This document shows, one piece after another, positions 30,694-41,292 of a stretch of DNA of 64,000 nucleotides. The position numbers were made by a program, and so were the translations under genes. The first letter of the stretch is position 1; the number at the start of each line of letters is the position of its first letter. This stretch comes from Membranipora membranacea. Taxonomy: Eukaryota > Bryozoa > Gymnolaemata > Cheilostomatida > Membraniporidae. The notes under the pieces were generated by a model. The model was not told the origin of the DNA and did not search any database. It was given only the letters and a program-made list of their open reading frames with translations. Location: NCBI GenBank assembly GCA_914767715.1, contig OU612065.1, positions 20,646,001 through 20,710,000 on the forward strand, read 5' to 3'.

Positions 30694-31962
30694 TCAAATC
30701 TCCACTACACGATTCTCAAGCCTTGCCTTCTCTGCTGCGAATACAAGACGGTGGCTGAGAAGAGTTTCATCTGGACCAGCCAATATAATGCCCTGGTCTT
30801 TAGCCAGTATAGCTTTGATAAAAGTATCAATCAAGTGGAAATCGGCGCCGCCATGACCCCCAAGTGCTCCAGGAGTATCTGAGTTAAAATCATGATGTGT
30901 TGTTTGACCAGTCAGAAAGTCAAACACGTTCACAGGTCCTGTGAAATCAGAAGTTATCTCCCCCTTGGTCCCGGAGATTACAGTTGTGCGAGCACATACT
31001 CTCTTGGTGAAGCCAACCATGTTGACATTCGCTGTAGCCCCGCTCTTAAACTGCATGTTCACCACCTGATTGGACATGACATCGTTGTCACAGTTGTACA
31101 CACATCTACCATATGGTCCAGTCTCAAGCTGCTTCATTAAGTCTTCCATGTCCTGGATTTTAGTAACAGCAGAAGTTGGCCAGGCAAAGTTTCCACTTTT
31201 AGCCCGATCTAGGTAGATCTTTTGAGCGGAGAAAGCACAATCTTGATTTACTGGGCAAGTCAAGCATGTGTCTGTGGCTTTCTCTGGTTTATTTTCTTCT
31301 GTAAAGTGCATCAAAGAACCAAAAGATGATATCCTAATGCATGGATTCTCCTTCCCCATCCAGTAAGTCATGAGATCTAGGTCATGACAGCATTTAGCGA
31401 GAAGTGAGCACGAGCTCTCACTTTCCTTCCTCCAGTTTCCCCTGACAAAAGAGTGTGCGAAATGCCAGAAGCCCACAGGTTCTGTGTGCTGGATGTTGCA
31501 GATCTCTCCGATGGCTCCATCCTCGATCAGTTCTTGAATTTTCTTATACTGAGGAAAATACCTCAGTACATGACAGACCCCAAACATCACACCGTTCTTC
31601 TTGATGGCGTCAACTATCTCAGAACAGTCCTCATAGGTAACTGCCATAGGCTTCTCCAGCAGGATATGGTATCCTTTCTCAGCAAGTTTAATTGCAGGCT
31701 CTTTGTGCATGCGGTCCTGTGTGCAAATTATGGCAATGTCAGCTAACCGTTTCTCCTCAGAGGCAACTTTTTCCCATGAGTCAAAGACATATGCGTCATC
31801 TATTTTGTATTCTTCTTTCATGTTATCACGTAAAATTTTGACCGGTTCTGCTACCCCAACGACCTTGAACTTTTCAGGCTCAACCTGAGCATAGTATGCA
31901 TAGCCTTGACCTCTATTTCCAGCGCCGATAACTATTGCGGTTGCAGCAGACATCTTTTGTTT
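30694..31962 (-). CDS. Gfo/Idh/MocA family oxidoreductase, copy A
   Basis: A predicted NAD(P)-dependent oxidoreductase; the substrate is unknown. From ATG 31953 it encodes 419 residues without a break. The N-terminal Rossmann fold shows AIVIGAGNRGQGYA, the family Glu-Lys-Pro motif is in HILLEKPMAV, and CCHDLDLMTYW is at the usual catalytic-helix position, with Lys in AKCCH where many relatives have Asp. Other landmarks are a Cys cluster (CLTCPVNQDC), GPYGRCVYNCDNDV, GTKGEI and GGHGGADFHLIDTF. The acceptor TTTTTCCAG lies nine bases (AAACAAAAG) before the ATG, as in copies B and C. The matching first exon, now at about 37,563-37,600, has lost one base, and a 5-kb retrotransposon lies in the intron between them. 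Initiation at 31953 would still give the whole enzyme domain. It ends 214 bases from the first candidate exon of the RASSxAP gene. Confidence 0.85.
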   Translation of the reverse strand, partial: KQKMSAATAIVIGAGNRGQGYAYYAQVEPEKFKVVGVAEPVKILRDNMKEEYKIDDAYVFDSWEKVASEEKRLADIAIICTQDRMHKEPAIKLAEKGYHILLEKPMAVTYEDCSEIVDAIKKNGVMFGVCHVLRYFPQYKKIQELIEDGAIGEICNIQHTEPVGFWHFAHSFVRGNWRKESESSCSLLAKCCHDLDLMTYWMGKENPCIRISSFGSLMHFTEENKPEKATDTCLTCPVNQDCAFSAQKIYLDRAKSGNFAWPTSAVTKIQDMEDLMKQLETGPYGRCVYNCDNDVMSNQVVNMQFKSGATANVNMVGFTKRVCARTTVISGTKGEITSDFTGPVNVFDFLTGQTTHHDFNSDTPGALGGHGGADFHLIDTFIKAILAKDQGIILAGPDETLLSHRLVFAAEKARLENRVVEI

Positions 31963-32191
31963 CTGGAAAAATTCAAAAGATTTTATACGAAATTGCATAT
32001 TTGATTACACCCTATGATACCAGTATAATTCGTTATGTCCAGTAAATGGACATCCGCCAAACAACTCCATAAAAGGGCCATCTGCATATGACAAATACCC
32101 ATCCAACATTGCTAAAAGGCCCTCCATTTCACCATATATCAATTACAAGCCTATCCGGATGGCCATTTAACTGCCACCAAACACCTGTCTG

Positions 32192-32411
32192 TGTAGTGAC
32201 TACTACTTTGGAGTTGTTTACTCCCTAACTTATACATTACTACTTTGGAGTTGTCTACTCCCTATTGTGGCTTATTACAGCAGCCCAACTTGATACCAAT
32301 TATTATTGTCAACCATCTTGAACATGTTTAGATTTCTTGGTTAGAGATCATCATTTATTATCAGAAGAATAAACAGACTATTCATTGCCATCACAATTAG
32401 CAGTTCTTACA
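32192..32411 (+). repeat. 5' LTR
   Basis: 220 bp, TGTAGTGACT to CTTACA. It contains an internal near-duplicate of about 25 bases (TACTACTTTGGAGTTGT followed by a TACTCCCT-type end, repeated some 40 bases apart) in its U3-side half, and AATAAA near 32,370 that could act as the polyadenylation signal. Confidence 0.95.
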
Positions 32412-32412
32412 A

Positions 32413-32430
32413 TGGCGACGAGGATGGGAT
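32413..32430 (+). other. Primer binding site of the retrotransposon
   Basis: TGGCGACGAGGATGGGAT begins one base after the 5' LTR. The leading TGG is complementary to the CCA end of a tRNA, as expected for a minus-strand primer site. The tRNA species was not determined. Confidence 0.75.
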
Positions 32431-32581
32431 TATGAGTTCAAAAAAAATATCACAAATAGTGAATCTGACAAGATAAGCTGCTAAACTTTCTGTGTGAAGA
32501 AATAGCTGTGAGCTCTCTGGAATAGACAGAATAAGATAAGTATTGTTTACTATTTATTGCTGTATCAATCCAAACTGGCAA

Positions 32582-35500
32582 ATGGATACCAGAGGCCCAA
32601 GTCATTTCACACCAGATGGGGATGCTAGCACAGTATCAGTCAATTGGGATGCTTGGCTTGAGGAATTTGAGGCTTTTGCTGATTCAAAAGGGCTGTTCAA
32701 TTTGGCAGGGGAAGATAATGCAAATATGAGAGCCCAGAGGAAAGCTTTATTACTATATCATGCAGGCCCAAGAGTAAGGGAAATTCATAGCACACTTGAT
32801 CAAACACAGAGAGATCAATATACTGAAATGGTAGCTGTTCTACAAGGCCATTTCCATATAGCTCCTAACATCACCTATCAGCGACACATGTTTAGGCAAT
32901 GTATACAGAAGGAAACCGAAACTATATCCCAATACTGTGCTAGACTCAGAAAATTGGCCACCCATTGTGATTATGGCGATGCCCAAGCTGTGAATAACCA
33001 AATCCGTGATCAAATAGTAGAAGGTTGCACAGCCGATAAGTTGAGGGAAAAGCTATTGGAAGAGGGAAATGCACTCACATTGCAAATACTATTGACACGG
33101 TCAGCAACACATGAAGCTGTGGTCCAAAGGTCCCGGGAGATGAATAATGCCTCGGCAATAATCCGTGTGGCCTCTGGATCCACTGCCAGAAAACCTAGTT
33201 TCACACAAGAGACTGAGGGTGCTAATGTATGTCCCCGTTGTAATCTCACACACAAACCTCGTGAGTGCCCGGCATATGGAAAACAGTGCCGTAAGTGTGA
33301 TGGAATGAATCACTATGCTCGGTGCTGTCAAAACAAGGCCAAACAGAATGGCCAAGGTGCGAATGCAGGATATTACAGATCTAGAAGGGCCAACAATGTA
33401 AATGTGGGGGATCACCAGCAAGCCAGCCCTGAAACAGTGAACAATAATTCTGAGAGCCCAGAATTTGTATTCAATTCTTACCATGTACCTTTAGTGTGTA
33501 ATAGTAACTCTCTAGACAGAGTTAATGTCTATGTCGGTGGTGTATCAGCGAGGTTTATAATAGACTCAGGGTCAGAGTGCAATGTGATGTCACGGGATAC
33601 CTATGAACGTTTGAGAGCAAGTAAGTTTATTATCAAACGGTTCATCAGTGGAGGACCAAAGATTCTCCCGTACACAGCCAAAGAGCCTATTCAGCCAGTA
33701 GGTAGGGTATGGTGTGATTTACAGCTGCATAACAACACTGCTGTTTTAGAAGATGTCGCATTTACTGTTATTCCTAATAAAGGTGAATCTTTGTTAGGAA
33801 ATGAAACAGGTAAACAACTAGGTGTAATCAGGATTATAAATAGAGTAGGCTTAGATGATTATGAAGCTAGATATCCAAGGCTGTTCTCAGAGGTATTGGG
33901 TAAGTCTAAGAATGAGATAAAGCTGACAATTAGAGATGATATAGCGCCTGTTGCTCAGCCATTCCGAAGAGTGCCACTGTTGTTGAGAGATAAACTAGCC
34001 GCTCACTTAGATGAGCTTATCGCACATGATATAATAGAGAAAGTCGAAGGTCATTCAGGGTCATCATGGGTAAGTCCAGCAGTGATCATTCCAAAGAAGG
34101 AATCCGGTAAGATTAGGTTATGCATTGATATGAGGAGAGCCAATGAGGCTATAGTTAGGCACCAACACCCAGTCCCCGCCGTAGACGAGATGCTATATGA
34201 CATGAATGGGGCTCAGTACTTTTCGAAGCTGGACATGCGCATGGGGTTCCACCAATTTGTTCTTCACCCTGAGTCCAGGGATATCACAACTTTCAGTACT
34301 CATTTAGGCCTATATAGATATAAGAGACTCATGTTTGGGATAAATGCGGCTCCAGAAATATACCAGAAGGAGGTCGCCAAAATTATCCAAGGCCTGCCGG
34401 GTGTAGCAAATCTTGCCGATGATATCATTGTCCATGCCAAAACAAGGGAAGAGCACGATCGTAGGCTGGGTGAGGTGTTCAGTCGTCTAGAGCAGGCTAA
34501 CATGACTCTGAATAAAAAGAAGTGTGAGATTGGGGTTCAGCAGTTAGAGTTTCTCGGACATCTCCTTAGTTACAAGGGTATTGATCCCCATGGTTGCAAA
34601 GTCAAGGCAGTCAAAGATGCTGCTGTTCCTAAGACAGTTGGTGAGTTGAAGAGTTTCCTCGGTTTGACTAGTTATATGTCTAAGTTTATTCCACATTACT
34701 CTCACACAACTGATGTGTTGAGGAGGTTGTCAGCGGGTAAAAATTCCCGAGAGGCTATATGTTTGTCAGATAAGGAGATTGTGGCTTTCAATCAGCTAAA
34801 GGCTGATTTATGTAATCATGATACTCTGACTCACTTCGATACTAGTTGTGAGACTCTGCTGTACACAGATGCCAGTCCTGTGGGGCTAGGCGCAATACTG
34901 GTACAGATTCAAAATGGCGAGCCCAAAGTGGTTAGCTATGGAAGTAGAGCATTGTCTGATGTCGAGAAAAGATACATGCAGACAGAAAAAGAAGCTCTAG
35001 GTATTGTCTGGGCATGTGAGAGGTTTCATCATTATCTCTTTGGTTGTCGGTTCAAAGTGGTTTCTGATTGTGAGCCTCTTGAGTCCATTTATGGAAACAA
35101 AACCAAGAGGACATCCCTTCGTATAGAGAGGTGGCAGCTTCGTTTACAGTCATATGATTTTGAGATAGTTCGCGTAAAAAGCTCAGATAATATTGCTGAC
35201 CCCCTGTCAAGGCTTCTATGTTCGAAAAAGGCGACTGAACACCTGGTAGAAAGGAAAAATGTTGAGCTCTATGTACGTAGTGTTGTGGAGGACAATGTGC
35301 CATCGGCAATCACACCCCGCTATATTGAGGAAGTCTCTTATATGGATGAGGAGATTAAGGCCTTAAAACAAGCTATAAGAGCGAATTCATTCGACAATGT
35401 TGATATACCAGCTGTATATAGGGCCATTAAAAATGAGTTATGTGTCATAGGGGAGTTAGTTTTGAGGGGAGGTAGGATAGTAGTACCTCAAGAGCTCAGA

Positions 35501-36757
35501 CAGAAGATGCTTGAGATAGCTCACGAGGGTCATAGTGGGATGGGAGGCACCAAGAGATATCTACGAACAAGAGTCTGGTGGCCCGGAATCGACTCTGATG
35601 TAGACAAGTATGTTAAACACTGTCACGATTGTCAGTTGACCAGTAAGCCACTAGATAGGCAGCCAGTAAGGGTGACAGAACTTCCCAATGGACCATGGGA
35701 AGATCTTGCCTTAGATTTTTTGGGTCCCCTGTCTAACGGTAAGTCAGTTCTAGTCTTAACAGACTATTATAGTAGGTGGAACGAAGTAAAGTTCATGACA
35801 GTCACAAAAGCTAGTGATGTTATTTCTTGGCTGAAATCAGTATTTTTTACGCATGGGTATCCACTCAGCATGAAGAGTGACAACGGGCCACAGTTTATCT
35901 CTCATGAGTATGGTGAGTTTTGCTCCGGGTATGGTATCGAACAGTGTCTGACAACCCCTAGGTGGCCTGAGGCCAATGGTCAAGTGGAGAGACAAAACAG
36001 ATCCATAATGAAGCGTATTCAGATTGCACACAACAATAGGGTAGACTATGAGAGTGCCCTCATGACATGGCTGTTTACATATCGTAATACACCACATTCC
36101 ATTACTGGCAAAAGCCCAGCAGAGATGTTATTTGGGCGTGTGCTTAGGACTAACTTGCCAAGTCTGCCTAATAGTTTTGATGACGTTGAAGCTAGAGATA
36201 GAGATAGTGAGATGAAACATAAGATGATAGCCACCCGTAACGAGAAGTTGGAAACTGGTAGTGGCAATAATCACCAGCTAGAGATAGGCAGTTTTGTTTT
36301 GGTTAAGAGAGATAGTCCATCTAAATGTCAGACACTGTTCCACCCAGATCCATTTGTGGTAATGGACATAAAAGGCTCTCAGATCACTGTAAAATCCAGG
36401 GCAGGCCGGCTGTATAAGCGTAACATAAGCCATGTTAGACCGTATTACTGCTCTGAGAAACCTGTTGTAGATGCGGACGTGGATTCTGAAACGCAGGGAG
36501 CCTTAGTAGCCACCCGCCCATCACAGATGATACCGATAATACCAAGGTCAGAGAACGATACTGAGACGGTAACAGATAGACCAGTTCAAGTGACGCCGCC
36601 TACAGTACCACCGGCACTTGTCGAGATCGAAGATATACCTCAGGCAGCCAATATGCCCAGCTCATCACAACCAAATGTGCCTACTCCTCGTAAATCTGTA
36701 CGAGCTAAGAATCGGCCAGCTAAATATGATGGTTTCGTGACCGAGTACCACACCTAG
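32582..36757 (+). CDS. Gag-Pol polyprotein of the Ty3/Gypsy element
   Basis: One uninterrupted 1,391-residue frame from ATG 32582; the frame is open upstream but only through non-ATG codons. Domain order with rough residues: Gag with a CCHC zinc knuckle near 235-250, an aspartic protease with Asp-Ser-Gly near 327, reverse transcriptase whose active-site box reads LADD instead of the common YxDD (about 609), RNase H with the TDAS box near 760, integrase zinc region near 980, and a catalytic D,D-35-E core (about 1043-1135). A Pro- and Ser-rich tail ends the protein. The order protease-RT-RNase H-integrase identifies Ty3/Gypsy (Metaviridae). Gag and Pol are fused without a frameshift. No envelope gene follows. 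The element looks complete and possibly competent. Confidence 0.96.
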   Translation: MDTRGPSHFTPDGDASTVSVNWDAWLEEFEAFADSKGLFNLAGEDNANMRAQRKALLLYHAGPRVREIHSTLDQTQRDQYTEMVAVLQGHFHIAPNITYQRHMFRQCIQKETETISQYCARLRKLATHCDYGDAQAVNNQIRDQIVEGCTADKLREKLLEEGNALTLQILLTRSATHEAVVQRSREMNNASAIIRVASGSTARKPSFTQETEGANVCPRCNLTHKPRECPAYGKQCRKCDGMNHYARCCQNKAKQNGQGANAGYYRSRRANNVNVGDHQQASPETVNNNSESPEFVFNSYHVPLVCNSNSLDRVNVYVGGVSARFIIDSGSECNVMSRDTYERLRASKFIIKRFISGGPKILPYTAKEPIQPVGRVWCDLQLHNNTAVLEDVAFTVIPNKGESLLGNETGKQLGVIRIINRVGLDDYEARYPRLFSEVLGKSKNEIKLTIRDDIAPVAQPFRRVPLLLRDKLAAHLDELIAHDIIEKVEGHSGSSWVSPAVIIPKKESGKIRLCIDMRRANEAIVRHQHPVPAVDEMLYDMNGAQYFSKLDMRMGFHQFVLHPESRDITTFSTHLGLYRYKRLMFGINAAPEIYQKEVAKIIQGLPGVANLADDIIVHAKTREEHDRRLGEVFSRLEQANMTLNKKKCEIGVQQLEFLGHLLSYKGIDPHGCKVKAVKDAAVPKTVGELKSFLGLTSYMSKFIPHYSHTTDVLRRLSAGKNSREAICLSDKEIVAFNQLKADLCNHDTLTHFDTSCETLLYTDASPVGLGAILVQIQNGEPKVVSYGSRALSDVEKRYMQTEKEALGIVWACERFHHYLFGCRFKVVSDCEPLESIYGNKTKRTSLRIERWQLRLQSYDFEIVRVKSSDNIADPLSRLLCSKKATEHLVERKNVELYVRSVVEDNVPSAITPRYIEEVSYMDEEIKALKQAIRANSFDNVDIPAVYRAIKNELCVIGELVLRGGRIVVPQELRQKMLEIAHEGHSGMGGTKRYLRTRVWWPGIDSDVDKYVKHCHDCQLTSKPLDRQPVRVTELPNGPWEDLALDFLGPLSNGKSVLVLTDYYSRWNEVKFMTVTKASDVISWLKSVFFTHGYPLSMKSDNGPQFISHEYGEFCSGYGIEQCLTTPRWPEANGQVERQNRSIMKRIQIAHNNRVDYESALMTWLFTYRNTPHSITGKSPAEMLFGRVLRTNLPSLPNSFDDVEARDRDSEMKHKMIATRNEKLETGSGNNHQLEIGSFVLVKRDSPSKCQTLFHPDPFVVMDIKGSQITVKSRAGRLYKRNISHVRPYYCSEKPVVDADVDSETQGALVATRPSQMIPIIPRSENDTETVTDRPVQVTPPTVPPALVEIEDIPQAANMPSSSQPNVPTPRKSVRAKNRPAKYDGFVTEYHT

Positions 36758-36936
36758 TGACTGGATGTTTCAAAAGAAGCATGAGAAACTGTGGAGTCAG
36801 TCACCATGAGAAATCATGTTACACAGATATCTCCAGTATACAACAAGTATAATTACATACAGAGACACAAAACATTCTTAGTTGCCGCCACCATGAACCT
36901 GGTGCTCAACGTCAAAGTAATTGACATAAAAGCGGA

Positions 36937-37156
36937 TGTAGTGACTACTACTTTGGAGTTGTTTACTCCCTAACTTATACATTACTACTTTGGAGTTGTC
37001 TACTCCCTATTGTGGCTTATTACAGCAGCCCAACTTGATACCAATTATTATTGTCAACCATCTTGAACATGTTTAGATTTCTTGGTTAGAGATCATCATT
37101 TATTATCAGAAGAATAAACAGACTATTCATTGCCATCACAATTAGCAGTTCTTACA
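36937..37156 (+). repeat. 3' LTR
   Basis: 220 bp, read as identical to the 5' LTR. It is preceded by a weak purine-rich tract (AAAAGCGGA) that would serve as polypurine tract, and followed by the GTCTG target duplication. Confidence 0.95.
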
Positions 37157-37561
37157 GTCTGGATAGGCTCGGAGCAGTAATATTTGCTGCAACAAACCCA
37201 TCCAGTTGGGCTCTGAGTTGGAGAAGTAATACTTGCTGAAACCATCCTACCAGATTGGTTTGTTGCCCCAGTGATGAGTGTTTACAACCCATCCTCCTCT
37301 GTTGCAAACCCATCCGCCTCTTTACAAAGCCATCCGGCTCTGTCAAATTTATGTCCATGTGCGTTTTATGGAACCGAATGGGCCAACCAGAAGCCTATTT
37401 GGCAACGACTGGATGCCACACTGACATTGTTTGATTGCCAAATAGGCAAAAACTGATCTACTAAACAGACTAGAAAGATTCTCATGAAACTATTACTATA
37501 CAAAACTATTACTGGAATTACTACAATAAACTATTTACTATACTAAACTATTACTATACCA

Positions 37562-37600
37562 ACCCTTTTGCCTAGTTGAGAACTTTTTAACAGCAAGCAT
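37562..37600 (-). pseudogene. Damaged first exon of oxidoreductase copy A
   Basis: Minus-strand ATG at 37600 opens MLAVKKFSTRQK, matching the first exons of copies B (MLAAVKKVFNKDKK) and C (MLAAVKKVFNKGKG). Relative to B it lacks one Ala codon and one A in the Lys-Lys run, which changes the frame and leaves no in-phase donor for exon 2. Flanking sequence also resembles that upstream of copies B and C. Confidence 0.6.
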
Positions 37601-37899
37601 GTGTGAATGTTATTAGTGTTGTAGGTGTTGTCAGTGTTTTAGTGCCTTTAGTAACTTCGATGCAAGCAAGGAATTAGAGGCAACTAACTAACAACCAACT
37701 CCTTAGACCTTGATGCAAGTAAGCTCCATAAGCTTGCTATGCAAATGTTTGTATTTGATTGATGTGTTTATATATTGTTTGTCGGCTTACATTGATTGAA
37801 ATCAGACACAATAGTGATAGATGCTTATTTTTTTCTTTGTCACACCACAGCTTGATTTAAAATGGTTGACTGAATTCAGATGGTCATATCACATGCGAC

Positions 37900-38077
37900 A
37901 TCCCAAAGCAAGGGCAGCGAAATATTGGCCGCAATTTCTGTGCCAGGTCGCTCTCTGTTTGCAGGCACATCTATGGCCAACAAAACCCCAGTAGTCGATG
38001 GACTTCAGTGGGATTCGAACCAATGATCTTCAACACTAGCACGCTGAAGGATCGGCGCCCTAACCAGCTGAGCCACC
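37900..38077 (-). repeat. tRNA-derived SINE
   Basis: On the minus strand the head reads GGTGGCTCAGCTGGTTAGGG (A box, about 38,060-38,077), and GGTTCGAATCC (B box) is at 38,021-38,011, a tRNA-like spacing for an internal Pol III promoter. Sequence continues beyond the tRNA-like part (CTACTGGGGTTTTG...), so this is a SINE rather than a tRNA gene. The 3' limit is unclear. Confidence 0.65.
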
Positions 38078-38479
38078 TTCTACATGCATGGCACTCATTG
38101 AGTTTATTTTGGGCTCTGCAACTGACAACATTTTCAATAACCTGCACGCAACCGATTTAGAAATTTGATAGACAAAATTTTTAGACCGAAGTAAAGGAGA
38201 AAGAATGAACCCAAATCATGTATTATTATACAGGAAAGTCCGGTACTAGAAGCCGATTCTGAGGTCTATAATGACTTTTCTGTCCATTATTTTTGTTGAA
38301 AATTTTACAATAGTGTCTACCGATACCATAGTAGGTCTTAGAGACAGCAAAAACAGCTGTGTTGGTTATTTTAGCCGATCATGGACAATTCAAGGAGAGG
38401 GTTTATGCAGGGAGAAACAGACCGGTATAAACATGCAGTTTCACAAATTTTTTAACAATAATGATTTACAATTTTCCAG

Positions 38480-38945
38480 AAACAAAAGATTCCTTCTGCT
38501 ACCGCGATAGTTCTTGGCGTCAGAGATAGAGGATAAGCCATGGTAGAGCCTAAAAATTTCAAGTGGTTGGAGTAGCAGAAGCAAACAAAGATAAAGATAA
38601 CATAAGATGAAAGAGAAATATGAAAATCATGTTTTTGACTCATGGGAAAAAGTTAGCCTGGGCAGGCTGTCGGGGCTGTCACCCATCCCGGCAGCCTGCC
38701 CAGGCTAGGAAGAAGTCGTGCCTCCGAGGAGGAGCGACTAGCTGTCATAGAGATAATCTGCACCCAGGATTGCATGCACAAAGAGCCTGCTATCAAACTG
38801 ACTGAGAAAGGATACCATATGCTGCTGGAGAAGCCTATGGCTGTTACGTATGAGGACTGTTCTGAGATAGTTGACGCTGTTAAGAAGAATGGTGTGATGT
38901 TTGGGGTCTGTCATGTACTGAGGTATTATCCTCCGATTGGGCCGG
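38480..38945 (+). pseudogene. Oxidoreductase relic D, 5' part
   Basis: Plus-strand remnant of the Gfo/Idh/MocA exon, starting after a conserved acceptor (TTTTCCAG) with AAACAAAAG. The start codon has become ATT and several frameshifts follow. The best preserved stretch is MHKEPAIKLTEKGYHMLLEK through VCHVLRYYP (38,774-38,930). A 54-bp palindrome is inserted at 38,654-38,707 inside the former coding sequence. Confidence 0.85.
38654..38707. mobile_element. 54-bp palindromic insertion in relic D
   Basis: Perfect 16-bp inverted arms TAGCCTGGGCAGGCTG (38,654-38,669) and CAGCCTGCCCAGGCTA (38,692-38,707) around a 22-base loop. It interrupts sequence that is continuous in copies A-C, so it is an insertion. 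Its left end resembles the insert near 49,186. Confidence 0.65.
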
Positions 38946-41290
38946 AGAGAAGCACCACAGAAAGCTCTGGTGAGTTTTGATATGTTGCTCATACGTGTTG
39001 GGCCGCTGCCTATCTGCTACTAGAGTTTGAATAAGAATTGTAGAATTGGTTGCAATTTATTCTTTCTGGCCTTGTCTGATGTTGTTGAACCACAATCAGC
39101 GATGAAGTTGCCATTAGGGCCAAACGAGTGTATTTTTCTGGTTAAGAACAGAAACAGTGAAGCTTATTCACTTGGTCTTATTTGCTTCATGCATTGATTG
39201 GTGGTTAATAAAGTTCATAATAATAATTATTGGTCTTACTCTTTACCATAATATGACTGAGACTCGTGTCAATGAAGGTACTAAATTCAGCAGATTTCTT
39301 TTTTTTCTTACTGTTATATTGTAGTTCTGAGTTGACACTATAATGCAAATACCCGTATTGAGTTAGTCATTCCAATTCCATATCTTTGTTTGTGGCTGAC
39401 AATAACCTTTTTCTGGCTGAGATGCTAGAAACCTGGGCTGTCGAAAGTTGCGCTTTTTTATCAATGTGCATACGACTCCTGATGATAATTATCTTTCACA
39501 AAAAATGCGATCAGTAACAGTACAATGCACCATCATTATTTGTTCTCAATTATGACTTGTGTAAGCCTCTCTTATTACCATTGTTATGAGACATTTGTGC
39601 TTAAAGTAAATTTCTCAAGTTCCTTATGTCAGTAGTTTGTTTGCGTTTATGATTGCAGGTACAGCTTCTGGAGAAGAGGAGAGAATGGACTTGGGACAGC
39701 ATGACTGGATGGACACTCTACATCAGCAGACAGCAGCAGACGTCACATGACCTCAACAGAGAACTACATTGTGTATATTGGTAATGTTGTGTATTTATTA
39801 TGTTTGCATATCCTTGAAGCCTTGACTTCTGTGCTCTGCATAAATGATCTATTTTCTTCTTACTTCAATGTAATGTGCACAATTCATCGCTTCAACTTTA
39901 AAATTCAAACTTTCGCACCACCATGGCAGTGAATTAACATTTTTTCATCTATTTATTTATTTAAAAAAAACTTCGGACCTACATAGCAAACATACGACAG
40001 GGTATTGATCAGTCACTATTTAAAAAGAAACTGTTGTTCAACATACATTCGACTGTTTATCGTATCAATTTATAAGAAATACCCATCACGCAGAATTAAA
40101 CGCCAACATCACATCACCTATTTTCGTTTACCAACAACTTAACGCCATACTCCATCAAGAACCAGCTTAGTCAACCTTAAAAACAGTTTTTTTTATCAAC
40201 GTTATGCGTGGGGATCTAAAATTAAAAAGTCTGTTTTTTTCATATTTTAATATTTAATTTTTCTTTTACGTTTGCTCTCTTTTCCTCTCACTTATTACTT
40301 TCTCCTTTTCCCTTTTTCAATCATGCCTTCATATAGGATTTAAATTAAATGAATGTGTGAAAAAAATCTTTTTTTTTGATAATTTTTAGATTAAAAAATC
40401 CTAACGCTTGTGTTTTATTATTGTTTTTTATTTTACACTCACTCGCTCTTTCCCCCCCCTCTCTCTCTCTCCATCTCTCTTCCACTCATATACTCACTCA
40501 TCTGCCTTCATCCACTATGTAGGATCTCTCCACATTATCCTTAATCATTCCTAAATATTCCTTATTATTCCTAATTATTCTTATTATTCCTATCTATCTA
40601 TTCCTAACTACTCCTTGTAATTTAATTAATTTTTATTTCTGTAGCAACCTTTACGTAATACTAGACTAATTATTTAGTTAGTTTGCAGAGTGCTCACTTA
40701 ATGTAGGTAGGTAGGGTAGGTGCGCCGAATAAGTAATCCTATAATACCTTTTTTAAGGGGGCCACTTCTTGCTCTGGAGTCAGTTCAGAGATTCTTAGGC
40801 CCAGGGCAGCTGCAAAAACTTGGTGGTTTCTTATCTTGCCAGTTTACGCTAGCTGACCTGAACCTAAGTTATACATATCGACATCTTCTATGGACCTAAT
40901 ACATTGGCGCACAATGCCAGTGGTACACTTCTCATTAGGGTTCACAGCATCTTTATTTATCCGCTCGTTTGATTCATGGCTCTTCCATTACTAAAGGTTG
41001 TTATGGTCACCAGTCTGTTGTTATGCCTGTTTTCATGTTCTCTTTGGTAAAATTACTTAATTTGGTTAGTCATTACTTGTAATCCTTCCATCATTCATCT
41101 ACTTATAAGACTTATAAGACTCTGGTTTATTTCATTTCATCAAGGCAGGATCATCCTATTCCTACCTTTAAACTGAATCAGCCTAGTTTTCCTTTAATCC
41201 TACTAATTTCTCTGTCCGAATTAAAACATTTTATTTTCTAATCTAATCTAATCTAATCTAATCTAATCTAATCTAATCTATCGCACTTGA
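38946..41290. other. About 2.3 kb of unrelated DNA between the two parts of relic D
   Basis: Homology to the oxidoreductase stops at 38,945 and resumes at 41,293. The DNA between is T-rich, has no coding signal I recognise, and ends in a pentanucleotide run (41,236-41,281). That arrangement could be a LINE-type insertion with a microsatellite tail, but no reverse-transcriptase frame is visible. Confidence 0.4.
41236..41281 (+). repeat. (CTAAT)n microsatellite
   Basis: About nine tandem copies of the 5-base unit CTAAT, directly before the 3' part of relic D. Confidence 0.9.
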
Positions 41291-41292
41291 TT

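Larger units (their letters stand above)
32192..37156 (+). mobile_element. Full-length Ty3/Gypsy LTR retrotransposon
   Basis: A 4,965-bp element with two 220-bp LTRs that read as identical, each starting TG and ending CA. The 5-bp target duplication GTCTG is exact (32187-32191 and 37157-37161). It contains one gag-pol frame and no env-like frame. Identical LTRs and an unbroken frame show a very recent insertion. It lies in the 5' intron of oxidoreductase copy A, in the opposite orientation. Confidence 0.97.

Noticed and set aside
36758-36936. Envelope gene of the retrotransposon
   Set aside because: Only about 180 bases separate the Pol stop from the 3' LTR; there is no room for an env frame and none is seen.
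38011-38077. Functional tRNA gene on the minus strand
   Set aside because: A and B boxes are good, but I could not fold a complete cloverleaf with a closed acceptor stem, and non-tRNA sequence continues; a tRNA-derived SINE fits better.
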